A stretch of 19,434 nucleotides of DNA. It comes from Desulfotomaculum sp. (GTDB lineage Bacteria > Bacillota > Desulfotomaculia > Desulfotomaculales > Nap2-2B). Both the position numbers and the translations under genes were made by a program. The DNA lies in assembly GCA_003513005.1 (NCBI GenBank), contig DOTD01000094.1, positions 1 through 19,434 of the forward strand. The letters run 5' to 3'. Each line of letters opens with the position of its first letter. Position 1 is the stretch's first letter. Below, one piece after another: positions 1 to 6,649 of this stretch. The notes beneath the pieces were generated by a model, which worked only from the letters and a program-made list of their open reading frames with translations, was not told the origin of the DNA and ran no database searches.

Positions 1-131
1 TTGGTTTCCTCCCGTTTGCTAATTATAGCTTACAGGAGTTTCTGGGGTTTGTCTAACCCCGTCTTGGGAGGACAAATGTCCTTATTTGGGGAGTTCAAAT
101 CAGCGCGTTTGCTTTCGGGATTTTAGCTGTA

Positions 132-749
132 ATGATTACATACTCACTTAGTATTGCTCTTAAAAAGAACGGAGATCCGATTCTAATGCTGGTACTGGCC
201 GGAATAGTTATAGGCTCCATCTTTTCCTCACTTATCTCATTAACTAAATATATCGCTGACCCTAATGACACCTTACCGACAATTACGTTTTGGCTGATGG
301 GAAGCTTAACATCCATACGAATTAGAGATGTTTTATTGTTAATCATCCCGGTCTTGCTGGGAACAATCCCAATTTTAATATTCCGGAATAAACTTAATAT
401 ACTGGCCTTTGGAGATGAAGAGGCCCAATCCCTGGGTATCGACGTTCATTGGGTCCGGCTGCTTTTTATCATCTGTTCAACAATAATAACCGCCTCATCT
501 GTGTCTTTGTGCGGCATGGTTGGGTGGGTAGGTCTTATTATACCTCACATATCAAGGTCACTCGTAGGCGCCAATCATAAAGTTCTTATACCGGCTTCAA
601 TTCTTACAGGTTCGATATTTCTAATGTTGGTTGATGATTTATCCAGAACCATTTTCAGCGTCGAAGTCCCTCTGGGTATAATAACATCCCTGATTGGAGC
701 TCCCTTTTTTATATATCTTATGTTTCAGAAAAGAAGGGTCTGGCAGTGA
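132..749 (+). CDS. FecCD/BtuC-type ABC transporter permease, 5' end missing or broken
   Basis: This is the membrane permease of an iron-chelate or corrinoid importer. The visible 205 residues are strongly hydrophobic with several membrane spans and match the C-terminal two thirds of the FecCD family, including an LAFGDEEAQSLGIDV-like segment (the coupling region contacted by the ATPase) and a GWVGLIIPHISR-like segment. Family members are usually 330-350 residues. The reading frame is open and family-like back to about position 93, but a stop at 54-56 interrupts it. Upstream family-like residues appear in other frames: GGQMSLFG in frame 1 at 67-90, and GVSG in frame 2 at 35-46. The start at 132 is only the first in-frame ATG and has no clear ribosome site. 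The true gene begins outside the window or is damaged. The stop overlaps the GTG of the ATPase gene, so the two are translationally coupled. Substrate is not determined by sequence. Confidence 0.85.
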   Translation: MITYSLSIALKKNGDPILMLVLAGIVIGSIFSSLISLTKYIADPNDTLPTITFWLMGSLTSIRIRDVLLLIIPVLLGTIPILIFRNKLNILAFGDEEAQSLGIDVHWVRLLFIICSTIITASSVSLCGMVGWVGLIIPHISRSLVGANHKVLIPASILTGSIFLMLVDDLSRTIFSVEVPLGIITSLIGAPFFIYLMFQKRRVWQ

Positions 750-1534
750 AGCTGCAGATAAAAAATTTAACCTGCGGATACAGGGAAACAAAGATAGTAG
801 AATCTATAACCTTTAATATAGAAGGGGGTGAAAATGTTTGTTTATTAGGCCCCAACGGTGTGGGTAAAACAACCTTTTTTAAAACGCTGCTGGGGTTTTT
901 AAAGCCTATTGGCGGATGTGTCCTGTTAGATGGAAAAAACACTATGAAATTGTCCAAAAGAAGAATAGCCCAATCTGTTGCGTACGTTCCTCAAGCACAC
1001 AACATTCCGTTTCCTTTTCCAGTTATCGACGTAGTTGTGGCCGGAAGGAACGCACACCTGGGCATTACTTCAACCCCCACCAAAAAAGACTATGATTTTG
1101 CCGCAGAGTGCATTGATGAACTGGGAATTAGTCACCTGAAGGAAAAAATATATACTGAGCTTAGTGGCGGGGAACAGCAAATGGTATTGATTGCCAGAGC
1201 GCTGGCGCAGACTCCGCAAATATTAATCATGGATGAGCCCACCTCCAACTTGGATTTCGGGAATCAGGTAAAAATAATTAATCATATCAACTCGCTGAAG
1301 CAAAAAAAGCTTGCTGTAGTAATGACCACACATTCACCGGACCAAGTATTCTTATGCGGATCCAGGGTTGTAATATTTCAAAACGGCAGGCAAACATATA
1401 TCGGGGAACCAAAGTCAATCATTACAGAAGACTTGTTAAGTAGAATATATGGAGTCGATGTTAATGTATGTCAGGTGAACATAGAAGACAGCAAACCTGC
1501 TAAAGTATGTGTGCCAAAAATAAATTTTTCATAG
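746..1534 (+). CDS. ABC transporter ATP-binding protein, FecE/BtuD type
   Basis: This is the cytoplasmic ATPase partner of the upstream permease, powering uptake of a metal chelate such as a siderophore or corrinoid. Over 262 residues it shows Walker A (GPNGVGKTT, residues 35-43), a Q-loop at VPQ (81-83), the signature LSGGEQQ (139-145), Walker B ILIMDEP (159-165) and the switch histidine in TTH (196). All catalytic motifs are intact. The start is GTG, overlapping the permease stop by four bases, which is normal for coupled permease/ATPase pairs. The C-terminal 30-40 residues go beyond the nucleotide-binding core, as is common in this family. It precedes the binding-protein gene by 22 bases. 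Family assignment is firm; the substrate is inferred from neighbours only. Confidence 0.93.
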   Translation: MKLQIKNLTCGYRETKIVESITFNIEGGENVCLLGPNGVGKTTFFKTLLGFLKPIGGCVLLDGKNTMKLSKRRIAQSVAYVPQAHNIPFPFPVIDVVVAGRNAHLGITSTPTKKDYDFAAECIDELGISHLKEKIYTELSGGEQQMVLIARALAQTPQILIMDEPTSNLDFGNQVKIINHINSLKQKKLAVVMTTHSPDQVFLCGSRVVIFQNGRQTYIGEPKSIITEDLLSRIYGVDVNVCQVNIEDSKPAKVCVPKINFS

Positions 1535-1556
1535 CTGAATAGGGGAGGAAAAGAAT

Positions 1557-2657
1557 TTGAAAAAAATTCTGATATGTATTTTTCTGGTTATTTTAATGGC
1601 GCTTTCAGGATGCTCGGCGTCCAAAAACCAAACCCGGGAAACAGCAACAAGCGGCGCAAAAACATTGTCAATAACAGATATGGCCGGAAGGCAGGTAGAA
1701 GTGCCAAAAACTATAAACAAAGTACTTAGCACTACTCCTGTAGGCACTATAATTATGTATTCATTGAATCCTAAAAAAATTGCCGGCCAGAACTGGACTC
1801 CTACAGAGACCGAAAAGGTGTATTTGGATAAAGATTATTTAAACCTGCCGATGCTATCGGGGTGGTATGCCGATGGAAAAGTCGGTAATGTTGAAGAAAT
1901 CATCAAGGCGGCTCCTGACATTTTACTGCTAAATTTTTCCGGAAAAGCCACGCAGGCTAATTTAGACCAGGCCGGCAATTTACAGGAAAAACTCAAGATA
2001 CCCGTGGTTATGATTGATTCAAAGATTCAAAACACGACAAATATGTATGAATTTTTGGGCAGATTGACAGACGAGAAAGAAAGAGCCCAAAAATTGAGCC
2101 AGTATGCCGGCGATTTATTAAAAGATATAGACAGCAAGGCAAAAACTATCGATGCCGGCAAAAAAGTATCGGTTTATTATGCGGAAGGAAAAGAAGGTTT
2201 ACAGACAGATCCTTCCGGTTCGGAACATGCGCAAGTATTAAATCTTGTCGGCGCAATAAATGTTGCCAAAGTAGAGATCAAAGCAGTCATGGGAAGATCA
2301 GCGGTGTCTGCAGAACAATTATTGCAGTGGTCGCCCGATATGATCATAGCCTGCCATGATCAGGGATTTACGGCTGAAAGCTCTACTTACAGCGCCATGA
2401 TCAAAGATACAAGATTCGCAACACTGAAGGCAATAAAAAATAACAATATATATGAAGTCCCTTACAAGCCCTTTAATTACATTGACCGTCCTCCTTCAAT
2501 CAACAGGCTGATTGGACTAAAATGGTTGGGCAATCTATTATATCCCGACGTTTACAAATATGACCTTGAAAAAGATACCAAAGAGTTTTATAAGCTGTTT
2601 TATAACATAGACCTGACCCAGGAACAGATTAATGATATATATAAATATTCGAGATAA
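1557..2657 (+). CDS. Iron-chelate/corrinoid-type ABC transporter solute-binding lipoprotein
   Basis: This is the extracytoplasmic binding protein that would deliver the chelate to the upstream transporter. The TTG start at 1557 sits eight bases after a strong AGGGGAGG site. It gives a classic lipoprotein signal: a Lys-rich start, a hydrophobic stretch, then lipobox LSGC with the lipid-carrying Cys at residue 19. The mature part (366 residues in total) has the helical-backbone two-lobe fold type of FecB/BtuF, starting at SITDMAGRQVEVPK. The C-terminal lobe contains RPPSINRLIGLKWLGNLLYP followed by a FYKLFYNIDL segment near the end. The same order of residues recurs in the C-terminal part of the radical SAM protein two genes downstream. 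The ligand is unknown. Order and spacing place it in one operon with the transporter, methyltransferase and radical SAM genes. Confidence 0.9.
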   Translation: MKKILICIFLVILMALSGCSASKNQTRETATSGAKTLSITDMAGRQVEVPKTINKVLSTTPVGTIIMYSLNPKKIAGQNWTPTETEKVYLDKDYLNLPMLSGWYADGKVGNVEEIIKAAPDILLLNFSGKATQANLDQAGNLQEKLKIPVVMIDSKIQNTTNMYEFLGRLTDEKERAQKLSQYAGDLLKDIDSKAKTIDAGKKVSVYYAEGKEGLQTDPSGSEHAQVLNLVGAINVAKVEIKAVMGRSAVSAEQLLQWSPDMIIACHDQGFTAESSTYSAMIKDTRFATLKAIKNNNIYEVPYKPFNYIDRPPSINRLIGLKWLGNLLYPDVYKYDLEKDTKEFYKLFYNIDLTQEQINDIYKYSR

Positions 2658-2668
2658 GAGGAAATGCC

Positions 2669-3286
2669 ATGAATATTGACGCCAAAGGATTCAATAAAAT
2701 AGCAAAAGATATTCTTGCGCCCGTTTACCCGGTTATTGCTGAAAATATATTCAAGGAAACGGGAATAAACCGGGGTATATGCTTAGATCTGGGCGCGGGT
2801 CCGGGAAATCTGGGATTGGAACTGGCAAAACTTGCTTCGCGCCTGGAGATTATCTTATACGATCAGTCAGAAGGCATGTTAAAAATAGCGGAAACAAACT
2901 GCTCCGATATGCTGCTTGCGGATCGTGTAAAAACCAAGCAGGGCTACGTTGAAGAGCTGCCTTTCGATGACAATACAATAGATTTAATTGTAAGCCGGGG
3001 CTCAGTTTTCTTCTGGGATGATCAATTAAAGGCTATAAATGAAGCTTACAGGGTGCTTAAACCGGGCGGACGCGCTTATATCGGAGGCGGGTTTGGAAAT
3101 GAAGATCTGCTGGCAGAAATCACCAGAAAGATGCTGGAACAAAACCCCGAATGGGAGAATGACAGAAATAATAGAGTAGGCCAGCAGGGATATGAGCATT
3201 TTAAAAAGTTAATGAAGAAAACAGAGGTCCATGAATACGAAATCAGTAGAAAGCAGGCGGGACTATGGATAATATTCAACAAATAG
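2669..3286 (+). CDS. SAM-dependent class I methyltransferase
   Basis: This is a cytoplasmic methyltransferase of 205 residues, target unknown. Motif I is clear at residues 38-48 (CLDLGAGPGNL), with the acidic residue of motif II at D65. A motif IV-like segment (DLIVSRGSVFFW) starts near 105, and a motif VI-like LKPGGRAYI lies at 130-138. This is the Methyltransf_11/25 pattern of small-molecule methyltransferases. It starts 11 bases after the binding-protein stop behind an AGAGGAAA site, and its 3' end overlaps the radical SAM start by 22 bases, so it belongs to the same operon. The context suggests methylation of a chelator, cofactor or peptide handled by this system, but nothing in the sequence fixes the substrate. 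Ubiquinone/menaquinone-type methyltransferases share these motifs, so a general metabolic role cannot be excluded. Confidence 0.88.
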   Translation: MNIDAKGFNKIAKDILAPVYPVIAENIFKETGINRGICLDLGAGPGNLGLELAKLASRLEIILYDQSEGMLKIAETNCSDMLLADRVKTKQGYVEELPFDDNTIDLIVSRGSVFFWDDQLKAINEAYRVLKPGGRAYIGGGFGNEDLLAEITRKMLEQNPEWENDRNNRVGQQGYEHFKKLMKKTEVHEYEISRKQAGLWIIFNK

Positions 3287-5061
3287 TAAAGTGTAATATA
3301 TGCGCCAGGGAGTGCGGCATAAAAGAAGGAGGCGCCGGATTCTGCCGTAAGTACACCGCAGTTGATGGCGATTTGCATGAAATTGCTCCCGACAAATACC
3401 TGGTAGTGTGCTGCATTTCAATTGAAACCATGCCAATGCAGCATTTCTATCCAGGAGGAAAGTTTCTGCAAATTACAACTACGGGATGTAATTTCGATTG
3501 CCTGGGCTGTGTATCCACTGTTGTAGTCAAAGAAATGGGAATAGACAGCACTGCTCTGCAATACATGACTGCGGAGCAGATAGTTGAAAAGGCTATAGAA
3601 GAAAACTGTATCGGGATAACTTTTCTGATGAACGATCCGATTGCCTCATTCTTCACCTTTTTAAATGTTGCAAAGAAGGCCAGAGCATCCAACCTTATGG
3701 TCGGATGCTCAAGCAACGGTTATTTCACTGCTGAGTCTTCTCAACAGCTTGCTCCTTATCTGGATTTCATAAATATTGGGATAAAGGGTTTTTCGGATGA
3801 AGAATACCAGGCTTGCGGCGCAGCCGGCTTTAAACCTGTGCTTGAAAGCATAAAAACCTTTATTGGCGCAGGAACGCATGTAGAGGTATCTTGCACTTAT
3901 AAAAAATATGATGAGCCGGGCATTGGGAAATTTGCCGCCTGGCTGACAGAATCAGATTATAACATACCGCTGCAAATAATGAGGTATATACCGCTTGAAG
4001 AAGCGGCTCCCGAATTCGAACCCACCATAAATGAAGCTGAATGTCTATGCCGGGCATTAAAACAAACCTTGAATCATGTCTATTTATTTAACAGCCCGGG
4101 AACAGAGTATTTAAATACTTATTGCCCGGAGTGCGGAAATGTATTGATTGCAAGAGATTTTTACGGACCGATGGGCGCAAAGACAAAAAAGATTAACAGC
4201 AGTTCTGAGGGGAAATGCCTGCAATGCAATAATTTGATTTCCATACCGGGACTGCAGCCAAGAGACGGATATAAGGAAAAAGCTTTTGAAGGCGGATATC
4301 CTTTCACAAGGGCATTGGAAATGATCCAGGCTATATTAATTGCTTCCGGTGTTGTCAAGCTTTCTGATGTAGTAAAGGTGTGGGAAAAGATATTATCCGA
4401 AGAAAACGGCCTTGATAATTTGCACCTTGATTTAAATTCAATTAGCCGGTATATTTCGGTCATTCAAAAGTTCACCAGTTATATCGGGGCTGATGAAAAG
4501 GCTAAAAAATTAACCTTATATATGCAGGAGAAAATTAATCAAATAAATGAAAAACTTGTCAATGCAGCTTTCAGACCACGAGTCTATTATGCTATGGGGA
4601 AACCTCTTTTCTGCCTGAAGGGTGAACGTTTTGAAAATCAGCTTGTTACTGCGGCCGGAGGTGTTAGTGTAAACAAGGAAGTTCAGGGAGATGGACGGCC
4701 GGGCCTGACAATAAGTGTTGAGGAATTGAACAGGCTTAACCCTGAAGTAATTTTCATTTCATCATTTATTTCCAATACCATTGAGGATTTTTATCGTGAA
4801 TGCTTAACAAAAGGAATAAAAGTTGATGCGGTCCGTTCCAAGAGAATAATTAATCATTCATACCCGAACTGGGATTTCGGCAGCCCAAGATGGATCCTCG
4901 GTTTGATGAATATCGCCAATATTCTTCATCCGGAGATGTTTAGTTTTGATATGTTGGAAGAGGCAAAATACTTCTACTCCACTTTTTACAATACAGACTT
5001 TGATCCTGAACGTATTAATTTATCATTTGCAAAGCCGGTCAATAACTGGAGATGGAAGTAG
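3265..5061 (+). CDS. Radical SAM protein (PflA-like, COG1180 type) fused to a binding-protein-like C-terminal domain
   Basis: This is a cytoplasmic radical SAM enzyme of 598 residues with no signal peptide. In order it shows an N-terminal cysteine cluster (C10, C13, C17, C27) like that of the AmmeMemoRadiSam branch of pyruvate-formate-lyase-activating-type enzymes. The radical SAM motif CNFDCLGC follows (C75, C79, C82, binding the 4Fe-4S cluster), then a partial barrel to about residue 280. A zinc-ribbon-like pair of CxxC motifs comes next (C287/C290 and C318/C321). From about 395 to 590 the protein resembles the C-terminal lobe of the upstream binding lipoprotein: YYAMGK against YYAEGK, SVEELNRLNPEVIF against SAEQLLQWSPDMII, GLMNIANILHP against GLKWLGNLLYP, and KYFYSTFYNTDF against EFYKLFYNIDL. 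The ATG overlaps the methyltransferase gene. The reaction is unknown. The fusion suggests the enzyme recognises the same ligand that the transporter carries. Confidence 0.85.
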   Translation: MDNIQQIVKCNICARECGIKEGGAGFCRKYTAVDGDLHEIAPDKYLVVCCISIETMPMQHFYPGGKFLQITTTGCNFDCLGCVSTVVVKEMGIDSTALQYMTAEQIVEKAIEENCIGITFLMNDPIASFFTFLNVAKKARASNLMVGCSSNGYFTAESSQQLAPYLDFINIGIKGFSDEEYQACGAAGFKPVLESIKTFIGAGTHVEVSCTYKKYDEPGIGKFAAWLTESDYNIPLQIMRYIPLEEAAPEFEPTINEAECLCRALKQTLNHVYLFNSPGTEYLNTYCPECGNVLIARDFYGPMGAKTKKINSSSEGKCLQCNNLISIPGLQPRDGYKEKAFEGGYPFTRALEMIQAILIASGVVKLSDVVKVWEKILSEENGLDNLHLDLNSISRYISVIQKFTSYIGADEKAKKLTLYMQEKINQINEKLVNAAFRPRVYYAMGKPLFCLKGERFENQLVTAAGGVSVNKEVQGDGRPGLTISVEELNRLNPEVIFISSFISNTIEDFYRECLTKGIKVDAVRSKRIINHSYPNWDFGSPRWILGLMNIANILHPEMFSFDMLEEAKYFYSTFYNTDFDPERINLSFAKPVNNWRWK

Positions 5062-5447
5062 CCGCTTTTCAGATACAACAAAAGAATATATACCATAACT
5101 CATTAAGCAACATTATAAATCTACCCCTTCGATTTATTCAGCAATCACAGAGCAAAGAGAAAGATGAGAACGTGCTGGTGCTTTCCCACAACGCCAAAAT
5201 AATTCAAAAGATTTTACGGGACGTTTCCGATATTGTTTCTGCCGATGTTTTTGGCAGACTTAATCCCGGAGGCGTGGTCGGCAAGGATTGCGATTGCAGG
5301 TGTTTATGCGAATGCAAATGCGATTGCGATTGCAGATGCCTATGTGATGATGATGCACTTACCGATATCGTCCAGCAAATCACGCAACTCGCTAAGTTCC
5401 GCCAGTTGAGCACCCGGGTTCTCACCAACCAATTCACGCGCAAATAG
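5052..5447 (+). CDS. Small Cys-rich protein with ten alternating cysteines; candidate modified-peptide precursor or metal-binding peptide
   Basis: I do not recognise this gene. It is a predicted protein of 131 residues with no signal peptide. The N-terminal part (1-78) is ordinary and partly helical and ends in a Gly-rich stretch (NPGGVVGK). Then come ten cysteines at every second position from C80 to C98, separated by D, R, L, E and K, followed by an acidic DDD and a 30-residue tail. The block is an internal 36-base repeat: codons 79-86 and 91-98 both read DCDCRCLC. Their four base differences are all synonymous, which supports this frame as coding. The ATG at 5052 overlaps the radical SAM stop by ten bases and has GGAG immediately upstream, so it may not be the true start. 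A GTG at 5172 is an alternative that would give a 91-residue product. Position and composition suggest a substrate of the radical SAM enzyme or a metal-binding peptide; this is inference. Confidence 0.6.
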   Translation: MEVAAFQIQQKNIYHNSLSNIINLPLRFIQQSQSKEKDENVLVLSHNAKIIQKILRDVSDIVSADVFGRLNPGGVVGKDCDCRCLCECKCDCDCRCLCDDDALTDIVQQITQLAKFRQLSTRVLTNQFTRK

Positions 5448-5506
5448 TTCCCCTCACGTCTAAACTGGGAATACACGGGGAAGAACATCTATGCGCCTAA
5501 TCCTTT

Positions 5507-5518
5507 GTCAAGCTTGAC
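5507..5518. repeat. 12-bp perfect palindrome GTCAAGCTTGAC
   Basis: The sequence GTCAAGCTTGAC is its own reverse complement. It lies directly before a pair of tandem repeats that contain the related half GTCAAG four times. It has no T-tract, so it is not an obvious terminator. It fits the short extragenic palindromes found in multiple copies in some Firmicutes and Proteobacteria. Confidence 0.6.
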
Positions 5519-5522
5519 GTTA

Positions 5523-5623
5523 ACAATAAGTCAAGTTTGTAACAATAAGTCAAGCCTGACCCCATAAATAAACACAATAAGTCAAGTTTGTAACAATAAG
5601 TCAAGCCTGACCCCATAAATAAA
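5523..5623 (+). repeat. Two tandem copies of a 51-bp unit with AAGTCAAG core
   Basis: The 50 bases at 5523-5572 recur identically at 5574-5623, a period of 51. Each unit itself holds two related halves: ACAATAAGTCAAGTTTGT, then ACAATAAGTCAAGCCTGACC. The block sits between the Cys-rich gene and the promoter of the znu operon. The AAGTCAAGCCTGACCCC motif resembles extragenic palindromic repeats that spread with REP-associated transposases. No such transposase gene is seen here, so that link is inference. Confidence 0.85.
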
Positions 5624-5647
5624 ACATAAATAAAACATAAATTATAC

Positions 5648-5675
5648 TTGACCAACCAAATTTTTTATATATAAT
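5648..5675 (+). promoter_or_regulatory. Sigma-A-type promoter of the znu operon
   Basis: TTGACC at 5648-5653 and TATAAT at 5670-5675 are separated by 16 bases. The -10 box is a perfect consensus and the -35 box matches five of six. The predicted transcript start is near 5682, about 47 bases before the GTG of the zinc-binding lipoprotein. Confidence 0.65.
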
Positions 5676-5707
5676 TAAATGCAAACAGGTTGCAGTTGCA
5701 TCTAATT
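5673..5707. promoter_or_regulatory. Inverted repeat over the znu promoter start, candidate Zur operator
   Basis: The arms AATTAAATGCAA (5673-5684) and TTGCATCTAATT (5696-5707) pair at 11 of 12 positions around an 11-base centre. The element overlaps the end of the -10 box and the predicted transcription start, a position suited to repression. The operon it precedes ends in a Fur-family regulator, so this is the natural place for its operator. It does not closely match the Bacillus Zur box I remember, so the assignment is by position and symmetry only. Confidence 0.45.
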
Positions 5708-5728
5708 TTTTTTAAGGGAGGAAAGGCT

Positions 5729-6649
5729 GTGAGATTAAGGTTTTTAAGTTTGGCGGTATTGCTGTTACTTATTGGATCGCTGTTATTTAGCGGATGCGCA
5801 AAGAAAAGTTCTCAAACTAACAATGCCGCTCCAGATCAAAACGCAGCTAAAAGTACTACAATTGCCGCTTCTTTTTATCCAATGTATATTTTCACTCTAA
5901 ATGTTGCAAAAGATATTCCTAATGTCCAAGTTATCGATATGACCAAGCCTACAACAGGGTGCCTTCATGATTATACCGTTACTCCTGATGACATGAAAAA
6001 TCTCGAGGGAGCCAAATTTCTCGTTACCAATGGCGCAGGTATGGAATCCTTCATGGACAAGGTAATACAGCAATTTCCACACCTGCAAATAATAGACGCC
6101 AGCAAAGGAATTCCCTTGATAGAAGGAGAAGGAGATGAGGGAGATAATCCTCATTTATGGGTCAGCATTTCAAATGCCATATTGCAGGTAAGAAATATTG
6201 AAAATCAATTGGCTGCTCTGGATCCGGACAATACTGCCAGGTATAAAGAAAATACGGACGCATATATAAAGAAATTAGAAGCCGAAAGAGATAAAATGCA
6301 TCAAGTGTTGGATGGTATTCAAAACCGCAATATTATTACCTTTCACGAGGCATTCCCCTACTTTGCAAAGGAATTCAACCTTAATATCGCAGGTGTAATA
6401 GAACGTGAACCGGGTTCGGAACCCAGCCCCCAGGAGCTTGCTGATACAATTAAAAAAGTTAACCAATTAAAAATAAAAGCCCTTTTCGCAGAACCACAGT
6501 ATCCTGCAAAAGCCGCCGAGATAATTGCAAAAGAAACGGGAGCAAAAATTTATACGCTTGATCCGGCAGTTACAGGACCTATGGATGCGGACGCATATAT
6601 CAATATTATGGACAGTAATCTAATAACACTGGAAAAGGCGTTAAAATAA
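5729..6649 (+). CDS. znuA: Zinc/manganese-type ABC transporter solute-binding lipoprotein (ZnuA/TroA family)
   Basis: This protein binds a divalent metal, most likely zinc, outside the membrane and passes it to the permease encoded downstream. The preferred start is GTG 5729, seven bases after an AGGGAGG site. The longer frame from 5690 would add 13 poor residues before the signal peptide. The product is 306 residues with a lipoprotein signal and lipobox LFSGC (C23). Expected metal ligands of the family are visible: H80 in CLHDYT, H142 in NPHLW, H206 in TFHEAF, and an acidic residue near E255/D278 (FAEPQYP, TLDPA). The His-rich loop of classical ZnuA is replaced by a short acidic loop (EGEGDEGDN). 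Its stop shares a base with the ATPase start. Manganese cannot be excluded from sequence. Confidence 0.9.
   Translation: MRLRFLSLAVLLLLIGSLLFSGCAKKSSQTNNAAPDQNAAKSTTIAASFYPMYIFTLNVAKDIPNVQVIDMTKPTTGCLHDYTVTPDDMKNLEGAKFLVTNGAGMESFMDKVIQQFPHLQIIDASKGIPLIEGEGDEGDNPHLWVSISNAILQVRNIENQLAALDPDNTARYKENTDAYIKKLEAERDKMHQVLDGIQNRNIITFHEAFPYFAKEFNLNIAGVIEREPGSEPSPQELADTIKKVNQLKIKALFAEPQYPAKAAEIIAKETGAKIYTLDPAVTGPMDADAYINIMDSNLITLEKALK

Noticed and set aside
1..130. Cobalamin riboswitch for the chelate transporter
   Set aside because: The window begins inside the permease gene, so the operon leader is not visible.
5204..5488. Minus-strand open frame of 94 residues rich in His and Ser across the Cys-rich gene
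   Set aside because: It is the mirror of the 36-base repeat. The repeat copies differ by a Lys/Arg change in this frame but only by silent changes in the plus frame, and there is no ribosome site or operon support.
5523..5623. CRISPR array
   Set aside because: Only two adjacent identical copies with no unique spacers and no cas genes.
5690..5728. Longer start of the zinc-binding lipoprotein at 5690
   Set aside because: It adds 13 residues before the signal peptide and has no ribosome site, while GTG 5729 has a strong one.
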